Below, piece by piece: positions 1-8,457 of a DNA stretch of 64,000 nt. Both the position numbers and the translations under genes were made by a program. Numbering within the stretch: position 1 is the stretch's first letter; the number at the start of each line of letters is the position of its first letter. Below the pieces are notes generated by a model. That model saw only the letters and a list, made by a program, of their open reading frames with translations. It was not told where the DNA came from and made no database searches. Source of the stretch: Luteibacter aegosomaticola (GTDB lineage Bacteria > Pseudomonadota > Gammaproteobacteria > Xanthomonadales > Rhodanobacteraceae); NCBI RefSeq assembly GCF_023078475.1, contig NZ_CP095741.1, positions 1,922,001 through 1,986,000 on the forward strand, written 5' to 3'.

Positions 1-1742
1 TTGGCGAGCGCCACTTCCAGCAGGCCGTAGTACGTATCGCGCACCTTGGTGAACTGGCGCTCGAAGCCCATCTGGAACGCGATAAGCCCACGCACCACCA
101 CGTTGCGGCGCTTCGGCGTGTGCTGGTCACCTTCGTGATGGTTGATGTACTTGTCTTCGGGGTGGTTACCCGTGCCCGACTCGACGTGGTGCGGCTTCAG
201 CAGGAACATCGCCAGCGTCGGCACCAGGGTGCGCGAGAGGATGAACGACGAGACCATCGCGAAGATCACCGCCAGCGCCATCGGGCGGAACAGGAAGCCG
301 GCGATGCCGTTGAGCATGAACATCGGCACGAACACGATGCAGATGCACAGCAGCGAGACGAAGGCCGGGGTCACGATCTGTTTCGCGCCATCCATGATGG
401 CGGTGACCACGCTCTTGCCCTGCTCGAGATGCCAGTTGATGTTCTCGATGGTGACGGTCGCGTCATCCACCAGGATGCCGACGGCCAGTGCCAGACCGCC
501 GAGGGTCATGACGTTGAGGGTCTGCCCGAACACCGAGAGCAGCGCGATCGCCGAGAGAATGGCCAGCGGGATCGACAGCGCGATGATCACGGTCGAGCGC
601 CAGCTACCCAGGAACAGCAGGATCATCACCGAGGTGAGCACGGCGGCGATCACGCCTTCGCGCGCCACTGAGGTCACTGCCGATTTCACGAAGATGGACT
701 GATCGCTCAGCAGGTTCATCTTCAGCGACTTCGGCTGCGTTTCCGCGATGAGCGGCAGCAGCTTCTTGATGCCCGCGACGACGTCCAGGGTGGACGCATT
801 GCCGTTCTTAAGCGCTGGCATGAGCACGGCGCGCTTGCCGTCCACACGCACCACGTTGTTCTGCGGCGGCGCACCGTCACGCACGTGGGCCACATCGCCG
901 ATGGTGATGGTGGCGCCGTTGACGGTCTTGATCGGCAGGTTGTTCAGCTCGTCGATCGCCGTGGGGCTGTTGTTGAGCTGCACGTGGTACTCGAAGGTAC
1001 CGATCTTGGCCGTGCCCACGGGGATGATCTGGTTCTGCGCCGCCAGCGCGTTGCCCACATCCTGGGCCGACAGGCCCTTGGCGGCGAGGGCGCGCGGGTT
1101 GAGATCCAGCGTCACCTGCTTCTGCTTGCCGCCGTAAGGGGTCGGGATAGCGACGCCGGGCACCGAGATGAGCGTCGGGCGCATGAAGTTCTGCGCGATA
1201 TCGCGGATGGTCGCTTCCGACAGGATGGGGCTGGAGAGCGCCATCTGCAGGACCGGCACCGTCGAGGCGTTGTAGTTCAGGATCAGTGGCGGCGTGATGC
1301 CCGGGGGCATCTGCTTTACCACGGTCTGCGATATCGAGGTGACCTGCGCCGTCGCCGTTCGGATATCCACGCCCGGCTGGAAGAAGATCTTCACGATGCC
1401 CACGCCCGGCAGCGACTGCGACTCGATGTGCTCGATGTCGTTCACCGACGTGGTCAGCTGGCGCTCGTAGTAATAGATGACGCGACCGGACATCTGGTCG
1501 GGCGGCAGGCCGTTATACGTCCAGACGACGCTGATGACGGGAATGCCGATGTTGGGGAAGATATCGGTAGGCGTCTTCACCGCGGCCAGGGGGCCGGCAA
1601 TGAGGATGAGCAGGGCCAGCACGATAAACGTATAGGGTCGCGATAGCGCGATGCGAACGAGCCCTAGCATGCGACGATCGACGCAGACAGCTTCATGGAC
1701 GGAGGCACTCGGTTTGGCTAGGGCAGGATCGCCCAGTGCCAT
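1..1742 (-). CDS. RND efflux transporter permease, N-terminal part (cut by window edge)
   Basis: Reading the minus strand from an ATG at 1742 gives an uninterrupted frame of about 580 residues that leaves the window at position 1, so the C-terminal half is missing. It has an N-terminal membrane segment followed by a KTPTDIFPNIGIPVI stretch typical of RND inner-membrane pumps, the periplasmic porter region, and the TM4 motif GILVDDATVTIEN with both proton-relay aspartates. These pumps are trimeric proton antiporters that work with a periplasmic adaptor and an outer-membrane channel; neither is visible here. A second in-frame ATG lies at 1670, just before the first hydrophobic segment. The gene starts 48 nt after the sensor kinase and probably shares its transcript. 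It resembles the HAE1/MdtC-like drug branch more than the metal branch, but the substrate is unknown. Confidence 0.88.
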   Translation of the reverse strand, partial: MALGDPALAKPSASVHEAVCVDRRMLGLVRIALSRPYTFIVLALLILIAGPLAAVKTPTDIFPNIGIPVISVVWTYNGLPPDQMSGRVIYYYERQLTTSVNDIEHIESQSLPGVGIVKIFFQPGVDIRTATAQVTSISQTVVKQMPPGITPPLILNYNASTVPVLQMALSSPILSEATIRDIAQNFMRPTLISVPGVAIPTPYGGKQKQVTLDLNPRALAAKGLSAQDVGNALAAQNQIIPVGTAKIGTFEYHVQLNNSPTAIDELNNLPIKTVNGATITIGDVAHVRDGAPPQNNVVRVDGKRAVLMPALKNGNASTLDVVAGIKKLLPLIAETQPKSLKMNLLSDQSIFVKSAVTSVAREGVIAAVLTSVMILLFLGSWRSTVIIALSIPLAILSAIALLSVFGQTLNVMTLGGLALAVGILVDDATVTIENINWHLEQGKSVVTAIMDGAKQIVTPAFVSLLCICIVFVPMFMLNGIAGFLFRPMALAVIFAMVSSFILSRTLVPTLAMFLLKPHHVESGTGNHPEDKYINHHEGDQHTPKRRNVVVRGLIAFQMGFERQFTKVRDTYYGLLEVALA

Positions 1743-1790
1743 TGTTCCGCCCGATGCTTGTGGGAATCTTTTGTGCGCCGCAACCTGGGG

Positions 1791-3185
1791 CTAAATGACA
1801 GCTTCGAGACGGATTTTCACCAGCAGTCCCTGGCCGTGGGGGCCATCCAGCAGCTCCACGCTGCCATCGTGAAGTTCCACCGCGCGCTGCACGATGCTGA
1901 GGCCCAGGCCATAGCCCGGGGCCTTGGTCTGCGCCCCGCGTTGGAACCGGCGGAAGGCCGGGTCGCGCAGTTCGGCCGGGATGCCGGGGCCATCGTCGCG
2001 GATATCGATAAGGGCATCGTGACCCACCCGGGTGATGGCGATATCCACGCCGCTGCGTTCCGGGGTGTGCCGCAGCGCATTCTCGACGAGGTTGCGGAAC
2101 ATGGCGGTGAGGGCGACCTCATGGCCCATGACGCGAACCTCGGCCTCATCGTGGGTAAGGCTGAGCAGGATGTCCTTCTCAGCGATGATGGGGGCCAGTT
2201 CCTCCACCACTTCGGTCGCTACCGTGACCAGGTCGAGCGGGATGCGCTGCTCAGCGGCAGCACCCGCCTCGAGCCGGGCGATCGCCAGGATCTGCTCGAT
2301 GCGCCGGCCCAGCCGGCCGAGGCTGTGGCGGGCTTTGTTAAGGGTGAACTCCTGCTCGCTCGCGTCGTTCGCGATAAGGGCGCTTTCCAGGTGGATCATG
2401 GTGGCCGCGAGGGGAGTGCGCAGCTCGTGCGCTACATCGCCGGCGAAGCGGTGTTCGCGCTCCAGCGCGTCTTCCAGGCGTTCCAGCTGTTGGTTCAGGG
2501 TGACGATGAGCGGTTTGATCTCGTCGGGTGAGCGTTCGATGGCCAGCGGCTTGCGGCTCCGGGGCTCGCGCTCGGCCAGGAGCCGGGTCAGGCTATCCAG
2601 CGGCCGCAGGCCCTGTTTCACCGCCAGGCCAGCCAGCAGGGCAAGCAGGGGCAGGCCGATGACCAGCGGAAGCGAGTGCTCGAGGATGAGGCCGCGGGTG
2701 ATCTCCGAGCGGTTCTCGGCGCGCTCGCCGATACGGATCGTAAGGTTGAAGCGATTGGTGAGGGTAAATAGCCGCCAGCGACCGCCCTTGTACTCGATAT
2801 CGCTGAAGCCGCGTTCGTCCGGTTTCGGAGCCGGCAGATCGGCCAGGTTGGTGGTATCGGCGATGAGCGTGCCACGGGCGTCGTACGCCTGGAAGCCAAC
2901 CTCCGGCTCGTAGTTCTTCGCGTGCACCGCGACCACGACCGTACCGCGTTCCGCGGCGGTGGCCAGGTTAAGGGCCCGGTGGGCGTCTTCATCACTGTAG
3001 CCGCGATCGTTGTAGGCGATGAGCGTCCCCAGAGTGCGGCCGGCCTGCGCCAGGCGCCCGTCGAGCAGCTTGTTCATCTCGTACTTTTCGCGGTCGTAGC
3101 TGATCGCGCCGAGCGGAATAAGGACGGCCACCTGCACGATGATGATCAGCCAGGTCAGGCGGGCGCGGAGGCTGTGCGAGGTCAT
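1791..3185 (-). CDS. Two-component sensor histidine kinase (QseC/TctE type)
   Basis: A 464-residue membrane kinase with two hydrophobic segments (about residues 10-30 and 170-190) flanking a periplasmic sensor of about 140 residues. The HisKA H-box is VAHELRTPL with His253. The ATPase core follows with N-box RNLVENALRH, G1 DDGPGIP, an FxRF element and G2 GYGLGLSIV. It would autophosphorylate and pass phosphate to the regulator encoded just upstream. Its ATG overlaps the regulator's TGA by four bases (3182-3185), so the two are translationally coupled. The RND pump follows 48 nt later, suggesting that the pair controls that pump. The signal cannot be read from the sequence. Confidence 0.93.
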   Translation of the reverse strand: MTSHSLRARLTWLIIIVQVAVLIPLGAISYDREKYEMNKLLDGRLAQAGRTLGTLIAYNDRGYSDEDAHRALNLATAAERGTVVVAVHAKNYEPEVGFQAYDARGTLIADTTNLADLPAPKPDERGFSDIEYKGGRWRLFTLTNRFNLTIRIGERAENRSEITRGLILEHSLPLVIGLPLLALLAGLAVKQGLRPLDSLTRLLAEREPRSRKPLAIERSPDEIKPLIVTLNQQLERLEDALEREHRFAGDVAHELRTPLAATMIHLESALIANDASEQEFTLNKARHSLGRLGRRIEQILAIARLEAGAAAEQRIPLDLVTVATEVVEELAPIIAEKDILLSLTHDEAEVRVMGHEVALTAMFRNLVENALRHTPERSGVDIAITRVGHDALIDIRDDGPGIPAELRDPAFRRFQRGAQTKAPGYGLGLSIVQRAVELHDGSVELLDGPHGQGLLVKIRLEAVI

Positions 3186-3847
3186 TTCGGCTCCCGGGGC
3201 ATCATGTAGCCGATACCGCGAACCGTGTGGATGACTTCCGCGCTGAGCTTTCGCCGCAGCCAGTGGATATGCACTTCGATGGCGTTGCGGTCCACGACCG
3301 TGTCGAAACCGTACACCGAGCCTTCCAGGCTATCGCGGCGCACGATGCGGCCGGCGCGCTCCATCAGGATGCGCAGTACGGCGAACTCGCGTCGGGTCAG
3401 GCTGATGCGCTGGCCGCGGAACTCGACATCGGTGGTGCCCAGGTCGAGGACGAGGCCACCCACCTCCACCCGGTTATCGACGAGGCCCTGGGCGCGGCGG
3501 GTGAGCGAGCGGATCCGTGCGGCCAGTTCACCCAAATGGAAGGGCTTGACCAGGTAGTCGTCCGCGCCGGTATCCAGGCCCTTGATGCGGGCCTCGGGCG
3601 CCTCGCGCGCAGTCATGATCAGGATGGGGGTCTTCACCCCCGCGCGGCGCGCTTCCAGCAGAAGCTCCAGGCCATCCTTGCCGGGCAGGCCCAGGTCGAG
3701 CAGCACCAGGTCGAACGACGGGTCGGCCAGCACGCCCGAGGCGCTACGGCCGTCGGTGAGCCAAGTCACCGCATAAGACTGGTGTTCGAGCGCGTGTTTG
3801 ATCGCCTCGCCAAGCTCAGTGTCGTCTTCTAGCAGGAGGATGTGCAT
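3182..3847 (-). CDS. OmpR/PhoB-family response regulator (QseB-like)
   Basis: A 221-residue regulator starting MHILLLEDD at the ATG at 3847. The open frame continues upstream, but the receiver fold begins at this Met. The receiver has the acidic pair Asp8/Asp9, phospho-acceptor Asp51 in LLLDLGLP and a conserved Lys near residue 101 in LVKPF. The C-terminal winged-helix domain ends in a VHTVRGIGYMM stretch typical of Trans_reg_C proteins. It is coupled to the kinase by an ATGA overlap. Direct repeats with an 11-bp step lie 53-72 nt upstream of its start, suitable for tandem binding of an OmpR-type dimer and so for autoregulation. Confidence 0.94.
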   Translation of the reverse strand: MHILLLEDDTELGEAIKHALEHQSYAVTWLTDGRSASGVLADPSFDLVLLDLGLPGKDGLELLLEARRAGVKTPILIMTAREAPEARIKGLDTGADDYLVKPFHLGELAARIRSLTRRAQGLVDNRVEVGGLVLDLGTTDVEFRGQRISLTRREFAVLRILMERAGRIVRRDSLEGSVYGFDTVVDRNAIEVHIHWLRRKLSAEVIHTVRGIGYMMPREPK

Positions 3848-3899
3848 GGGGCCGGCGGGCAGGGTTCGGGGACAATAAAGACCGGCAGATTGGCAGGTG

Positions 3900-3938
3900 A
3901 GTCTTTTGCCAGTCTTTTGTGGTCGTCCGGGCCAGTCT
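3900..3938 (-). promoter_or_regulatory. Candidate OmpR-type binding site, 11-bp direct repeats
   Basis: On the plus strand AGTCTTTTG occurs at 3900-3908 and again at 3911-3919, exactly 11 bp apart. A third AGTCT lies at 3934. OmpR/PhoB-family dimers bind direct repeats with this helical period. The site lies in the 335-bp divergent gap (3848-4182) between the response regulator and the small secreted protein. Nothing else in that gap looks like a gene. Confidence 0.45.
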
Positions 3939-4182
3939 ACTGGCGTTGGATCGGGCCTGCAGGGGCGGATCCGGCCGGGCGGCGCACCCGCATTTAAGAA
4001 TGATCTCACTTCGCACCGCCGCGTACGGACGTCCAAATACTGAACGAATCCCGTTGTCTGTGATACGGGAGCCGAACGTAAAGCGTTGGCGCCCATCGGC
4101 TTTCGTACCCGTCACGTGCCAAGCCTGAATCTGTTGCGCTGCGCCACTTGCAACTGTCATGTGCGCTGGATAGGTTCGCTGC

Positions 4183-4527
4183 ATGGGCCACTTCCTCACC
4201 AGCTTCATGCGTCGCGCAGCGTGCACATCCTTCGTGCTTTTCGCGCTGTTCGTCGCGTGCGTGTCGGTGCAGGCCGCGCCTTGCGATGTTCCGCTGGAGC
4301 ACGCCGCCCACGCGACGTTGGCCATCGACGATGCGGCAGCGGGCGACGATAACGATCCCACGATGCCGTCGCTGGAAGACAACACCGTCAGCCTCGACGA
4401 CACGTTCGACCTGCCGCCCGAGCATGCACTGCATGTCGCTCGTGGCCTGGCCACGCACCCGGCGGCGATCACGCCGGATCCCCACGCGCACCACCACAGC
4501 TTCGAGCTGCGCCCTCCCATCGCATAA
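4183..4527 (+). CDS. Small His-rich secreted protein, function unknown
   Basis: A 114-residue protein with a clear signal peptide: basic start MGHFLTSFMRRAA, a hydrophobic core and an Ala-x-Ala cleavage region near VQAAP. The mature part is acidic, carries a Cys next to the cleavage site, and ends in a histidine cluster (PHAHHHSFEL). This layout resembles small periplasmic metal-linked proteins such as CzcI, but no family was firmly recognised. A weak GGATAGG lies 8 nt before the ATG. It is divergent from the response regulator and the RND pump and upstream of carbonic anhydrase, a zinc enzyme. A link to metal stress is only inferred. Confidence 0.6.
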   Translation: MGHFLTSFMRRAACTSFVLFALFVACVSVQAAPCDVPLEHAAHATLAIDDAAAGDDNDPTMPSLEDNTVSLDDTFDLPPEHALHVARGLATHPAAITPDPHAHHHSFELRPPIA

Positions 4528-4534
4528 CGCTCCC

Positions 4535-4631
4535 CTGTAGGAGCGCGCTCGGGCGCGACATCTTTCGCCGAACGCGACAGGGTCACTGGCTCTTTCGCCG
4601 CCCGTGATCGCGCACAAACGCGCACCTACAG
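4535..4631. repeat. REP-like element, degenerate right arm
   Basis: The element opens with CTGTAGGAGCGCGCTCGGGC and closes with GCGCACCTACAG, giving terminal inverted repeats over 97 bp. The left arm carries the CGACATCTTTCGC motif shared with other copies in this window; the right arm has decayed. It lies between the small secreted protein and carbonic anhydrase and may act in mRNA 3'-end stability. Confidence 0.75.
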
Positions 4632-4737
4632 ATGTGTTGTGCCTCCCAAATGTCGTTTTGTTGCGCGCCGCTTTCGGCCCGCAGCGGGCCCGCGTGCCCG
4701 CACCCCCATTCCTCCCGCAAAAAGAGAGAGAACCACC

Positions 4738-5427
4738 ATGGACCGTCTCATTCAGGGCTTTGACCAGTTCCGTCGCGAAATGACCAGCGAGCAGCGCGAG
4801 ACCTTCGCGCGCCTGGCCTCGGGGCAGACCCCGCACACCATGTTCATCACCTGCGCCGACTCACGGATCATGCCGGAGCTGATGTTCAACGCGCAGCCGG
4901 GCGATCTGTTTGTCTACCGTAACGTCGGCAATATCGTTCCGCCGTACGCGCAGCACGTCAGTGGCGTGGTTGCTGCCATTGAATACGCCGTCACCGCGTT
5001 GAAGGTGCAGCACATCGTCATCTGCGGTCACTCGGATTGTGGCGCGATGAAGGCCCTGCAGAACCCGGCTGCGCTCAAGGGCAAGCCGTCGGTGGAGCAG
5101 TGGCTGAAGCACGCCGATGTCGCGCGTTACGTCGTGGCCGAGAACCGCCCGACCATCCAGGGCGAAGAAGGCCTGCGCTACCTCACCGAAGAAAACGTCG
5201 TGGGCCAGCTGGAACACATGCGCACGTTGCCTGCCGTGGCCGCCGCCATGGCGAACGGCAGCCTGCGTATCCATGGCTGGATCTACGACATCGCGAAGAC
5301 GGAGATCACCGCCTTCGATCCGCTGGAAGGCCGTTTCCGTCCGCTCGCGACGGACCCGGCCGACGTTCGTGATGCCACGCCGCATGCCCGTTTCTCGGTG
5401 CCTGTGGCGGTGGCATCTGCCGCTTAA
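4738..5427 (+). CDS. Beta-class carbonic anhydrase
   Basis: A 229-residue enzyme that interconverts CO2 and bicarbonate. Zinc ligands are visible as Cys39 in TCADSR (with Asp41/Arg43), His98 and Cys101 in CGHSDCGAM, the beta-class signature. The frame is open further upstream, but ATG 4738 follows a GAGAGAGA ribosome-binding site and starts at the usual N-terminus (MDRLIQGFDQF). The next gene, a SulP transporter, starts 12 nt after the stop, so both are probably on one transcript. The pair suggests bicarbonate import and pH or carbon balance. It could be called can or cynT, but no cyanate genes are nearby. Confidence 0.95.
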   Translation: MDRLIQGFDQFRREMTSEQRETFARLASGQTPHTMFITCADSRIMPELMFNAQPGDLFVYRNVGNIVPPYAQHVSGVVAAIEYAVTALKVQHIVICGHSDCGAMKALQNPAALKGKPSVEQWLKHADVARYVVAENRPTIQGEEGLRYLTEENVVGQLEHMRTLPAVAAAMANGSLRIHGWIYDIAKTEITAFDPLEGRFRPLATDPADVRDATPHARFSVPVAVASAA

Positions 5428-5439
5428 AGGAAGCTCCAC

Positions 5440-6957
5440 ATGCGCACTTATTTCTCCCAGGGCCTGTTTGGCCGCGACCTCCTCGGTTCGGTGGTCGTTT
5501 TTCTTGTCGCACTTCCGTTGTGCATGGGTATCGCCATCGCATCGGGCATGCCACCCAGCGCGGGCCTTATCACGGGCATCGTGGGCGGTATCGTCGTAGG
5601 CGCCATCGCCGGCTCACCGCTGCAGGTCAGCGGCCCGGCCGCGGGCCTTGCGGTCCTGGTCTTTGAACTGGTGCGCGAGCACGGCGTGGCCGCCCTTGGC
5701 CCCGTCGTGCTCCTTGCGGGCCTGATCCAGGTGGTCGCCGGTCTGTGCAAGGTCGGCGTGTGGTTCCGCATGACCTCGCCCGCCGTGGTGGCAGGCATGT
5801 TGTCCGGTATCGGCATTCTCATCGTGGCATCGCAGTCGCACGTGCTCATGGATGCCATCCCGCTGGCACGCGGCCTCGAGAACTTCGCGGCCCTCCCGGG
5901 TGCGGCGTTCGAGGCGGTGACCGGTGCGGGTGAAGGGCAGGGCATGACCGCGCTGCTCATCGGTCTCGGCACCATCGCCATCATGCTGGGTTGGGAAAAG
6001 CTGCGTCCGGCGAAGCTGCGCTTCGTTCCCGGCGCGCTGCTTGCCGTAATCGCGATGACGCTGACCGCCCAGTTGGGTGCGCTCGACGTCAAGCGCGTGG
6101 ATGTGCCGGCGAACCTGTTCTCCGCCGTGAGCCTGCCGAGCATGGGTAGCCTGTTCGGGCTGTTCGATAGCAGCCTGCTGGTGGCAGCGGTAACGTTCGC
6201 CTTCATCGCCAGTGCGGAAACGCTGCTGTCGGCGGCAGCCGTGGATCGCATGCACGATGGCGCGCGTACGCAGTACGACCGCGAGCTGACCGCGCAGGGC
6301 GTGGGCAACATGATCTGCGGCTTCCTCGGCGCCCTGCCGATGACGGGCGTGATCGTGCGTAGCGCGGCCAATGTGCAGGCTGGCTCGGCCACGCGCATGG
6401 CGGCCATCATGCACGGTGCCTGGTTGCTTGGCTTCGTGATGTTGTTGCCGTGGCTGATGCGAATGACCCCGGTCTCGTGCCTCGCCGGCATCCTGGTGTT
6501 CACCGGCATCAAGATGGTGAACCCGAAGCAGATCAAGGATCTTGCGGCGTACGGCAAGGGCACGGCGGCGGTGTATGTCGCCACGACCGTGGCGATCGTC
6601 GCCACCGATCTGCTCACGGGCGTGATCGTTGGCTTCGGCCTCTCGCTGTTCCGCCTGGCGCTGCTTTCGGCCAAGCTGAAGATGGACGTGAAGCACCACG
6701 ATGAGCCGGGTCACGCCACGTTGCATCTGGAGGGTTCGGCCACGTTCCTGAAGGTGCCGACCATGGCGCGCACGCTCGAAGCCGTTCCGCCGAACACCCG
6801 CCTGCAGGTGTCGATGGACCAGCTGCTGCACGTGGACCAGGCGTCGCTGGAGCTCCTGCGCGAGTGGGGTCGAAACGCCTCCAAGCGCGGTTGCGAACTG
6901 ATCGTGGATTGGCAGGAGCTCAACCGCCGCGTGGAAGGCTCCCGCCAGGCCGCCTGA
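5440..6957 (+). CDS. SulP-family anion transporter, probably bicarbonate
   Basis: A 505-residue inner-membrane protein with about a dozen hydrophobic helices. An early LVALPLCMGIAIASG segment and QVSGPAAGLAVLVF are typical of the SulP core. The C-terminal 90 residues, beginning near LHLEGSATFLKVP, look like a STAS-type cytoplasmic domain. SulP proteins carry sulfate, bicarbonate or dicarboxylates with sodium or protons. Being immediately after carbonic anhydrase argues for bicarbonate, as in other SulP-anhydrase pairs. Substrate assignment is by context only. Confidence 0.92.
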   Translation: MRTYFSQGLFGRDLLGSVVVFLVALPLCMGIAIASGMPPSAGLITGIVGGIVVGAIAGSPLQVSGPAAGLAVLVFELVREHGVAALGPVVLLAGLIQVVAGLCKVGVWFRMTSPAVVAGMLSGIGILIVASQSHVLMDAIPLARGLENFAALPGAAFEAVTGAGEGQGMTALLIGLGTIAIMLGWEKLRPAKLRFVPGALLAVIAMTLTAQLGALDVKRVDVPANLFSAVSLPSMGSLFGLFDSSLLVAAVTFAFIASAETLLSAAAVDRMHDGARTQYDRELTAQGVGNMICGFLGALPMTGVIVRSAANVQAGSATRMAAIMHGAWLLGFVMLLPWLMRMTPVSCLAGILVFTGIKMVNPKQIKDLAAYGKGTAAVYVATTVAIVATDLLTGVIVGFGLSLFRLALLSAKLKMDVKHHDEPGHATLHLEGSATFLKVPTMARTLEAVPPNTRLQVSMDQLLHVDQASLELLREWGRNASKRGCELIVDWQELNRRVEGSRQAA

Positions 6958-7038
6958 CGCCGCCAGGCATCCCGCCTCACGTGGCCTCCCGTGGACTCAC
7001 GCCGCCCGGCGGTGCCAGGCACCGCCGGGCGCCGCCTG

Positions 7039-7184
7039 GTAGGAGCTCACCCTGTGAGCGACGCCGTTCGCAACTCCGCTGCAGGTCCTGTAGGAGCTCA
7101 CCCTGTGAGCGACGCCGTTCGCAACTCCGCTGCAGGTCCTGTAGCTGTTTCGCGAAAGATGTCGCCCACAGGGTGGGCTCCTAC
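7039..7184. repeat. REP-like element with an exact 51-bp arm duplication
   Basis: The left arm (GTAGGAGCTCACCCTGTGAG followed by CGACGCCGTTCGC) occurs at 7039-7089 and again, base for base, at 7090-7140. A single inverted right arm with the ATC-type motif ends in GGGCTCCTAC at 7184. It fills the convergent gap (6958-7192) between the SulP transporter and nth. Confidence 0.85.
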
Positions 7185-7192
7185 AACGGCCT

Positions 7193-7828
7193 TCAGGCTT
7201 TGGTTTTTTGCTTGTACGCGCAGAGGTCGCGGATGGCGCAGGTCGGGCATTCCGGCTTGCGTGCCTTGCACACGTAGCGGCCGTGCAGGATCAGCCAGTG
7301 ATGGGCATCCTGGAGAAACTCCTTCGGGATGACCTTCTCCAGCTTGTCCTCCACCTTGCGCACGTCCGGCCCCGGCGCCAGGCCAGTGCGGTTGGCGACA
7401 CGGAAAATGTGTGTATCCACCGCGATGGTCGGCTGGCCGAATGCCGTGTTGAGCACCACGTTCGCCGTCTTGCGGCCGACGCCGGGCAGGGACTCGAGCG
7501 CCTCGCGCGATTCGGGTACCTCGCCGCCGTACTGGTCGACGAGGATCTGGCTCATGGCGATGAGGTTCTTCGCCTTATTGTTGTACAGGCCGATCGTGCT
7601 GATGTAACTCTTCAGCTTCTCGAGCCCGAGCTTCAGGATCTTCTGCGGCGTATTCGCCACGGGAAATAGCTTGCGCGTGGCCTTGTTCACGCCCACATCG
7701 GTGGCCTGGGCGGAAAGCGCCACGGCAGAGAGCAGCTCAAACGGCGTCGTGTATTCCAACTCCGTTTTCGGATGCGGATTCAGCTCCCGCAGCCGCGAGA
7801 ACATCTCGACGATGTCGGCCTTCTTCAC
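7193..7828 (-). CDS. nth: Endonuclease III, DNA glycosylase/AP lyase
   Basis: A 211-residue base-excision repair enzyme that removes oxidised pyrimidines and cleaves abasic sites. The helix-hairpin-helix [10 protein letters not shown] contains catalytic Lys120, and Asp138 is in IAVDTHIFR. The [4Fe-4S] ligands Cys187, Cys194, Cys197 and Cys203 have the usual 6-2-5 spacing, and the numbering matches the E. coli enzyme. Its ATG overlaps the TGA of the upstream ferredoxin-like gene by four bases. The order metG, rsxB, nth is common in Xanthomonadales. Confidence 0.97.
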   Translation of the reverse strand: MKKADIVEMFSRLRELNPHPKTELEYTTPFELLSAVALSAQATDVGVNKATRKLFPVANTPQKILKLGLEKLKSYISTIGLYNNKAKNLIAMSQILVDQYGGEVPESREALESLPGVGRKTANVVLNTAFGQPTIAVDTHIFRVANRTGLAPGPDVRKVEDKLEKVIPKEFLQDAHHWLILHGRYVCKARKPECPTCAIRDLCAYKQKTKA

Positions 7829-8433
7829 GGCGCGTCCTTTTTCTTTGCCTTTGCGCGAGCCAGGGCCTCGAGCACGGCGTTACGTGCGGCGGGTGCGCCC
7901 ACATCGCGTTTGCTGCTGGCGAGCTGGGCTTCGCGCGCGCTGCGCTCACGGCCCAGACGTGCCTCGCGGCGCTGGAAATGCGACCGCGCGGCGTCAGCGT
8001 GAGCGCGGTCATCCACCTGTGCCAGCGGCATGGGGTCGAGCGCGATGCAATCGACAGGGCAGGCCGGTACACACAGTTCGCAGCCGGTGCAGAGATCGCT
8101 CACCACCGTATGCATAACCTTCGCCGCGCCCAGGATGGCGTCGACAGGACAAGCCTGGATGCACTTGGTGCAGCCGATGCAATCCGCTTCGACGATGCGG
8201 GCGAGCGTGCGCGGCTTTTCGATGCCGCGCGATGTATCGAGCGGTAGCACGGGCGTATCGAGCAAGGCCGCCAAGCGCTCGATACCGAGCGCACCGCCCG
8301 GCGGGCAGCGGTTGATCGTTGCTTCCTGGGTGGCGATGGCTTCGGCGTACGGCCGGCAGCCATGGAAGCCGCACTGCTCGCACTGGGTTTGTGGGAGCAG
8401 TGCGTCGATGCGGTCGGCAAGCGTTGGCGTCAT
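7825..8433 (-). CDS. rsxB: RnfB/RsxB-like iron-sulfur protein
   Basis: A 202-residue polyferredoxin. An N-terminal cluster site uses Cys18, Cys21, Cys26 and Cys43. Two ferredoxin CxxCxxCxxxCP sites follow at Cys85/88/91/95 and Cys115/118/121/125. RnfB normally feeds electrons within the membrane Rnf/Rsx complex, but this copy lacks the usual N-terminal membrane helix and no other rnf genes are adjacent, so it probably acts as a soluble electron carrier. The last 60 residues are charged and Ala-rich. Coupling to nth, another 4Fe-4S protein, is conserved in related genomes and may reflect cluster maintenance; that is inference. Confidence 0.88.
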   Translation of the reverse strand: MTPTLADRIDALLPQTQCEQCGFHGCRPYAEAIATQEATINRCPPGGALGIERLAALLDTPVLPLDTSRGIEKPRTLARIVEADCIGCTKCIQACPVDAILGAAKVMHTVVSDLCTGCELCVPACPVDCIALDPMPLAQVDDRAHADAARSHFQRREARLGRERSAREAQLASSKRDVGAPAARNAVLEALARAKAKKKDAP

Positions 8434-8457
8434 GGCTGGCGCGTAGCCGAACGGGGT

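Noticed and set aside
3848..4096. N-terminal extension of the response regulator and overlapping frames in the divergent gap
   Set aside because: The receiver domain begins at the Met at 3847; the extension has no motif and would cover the likely promoter.
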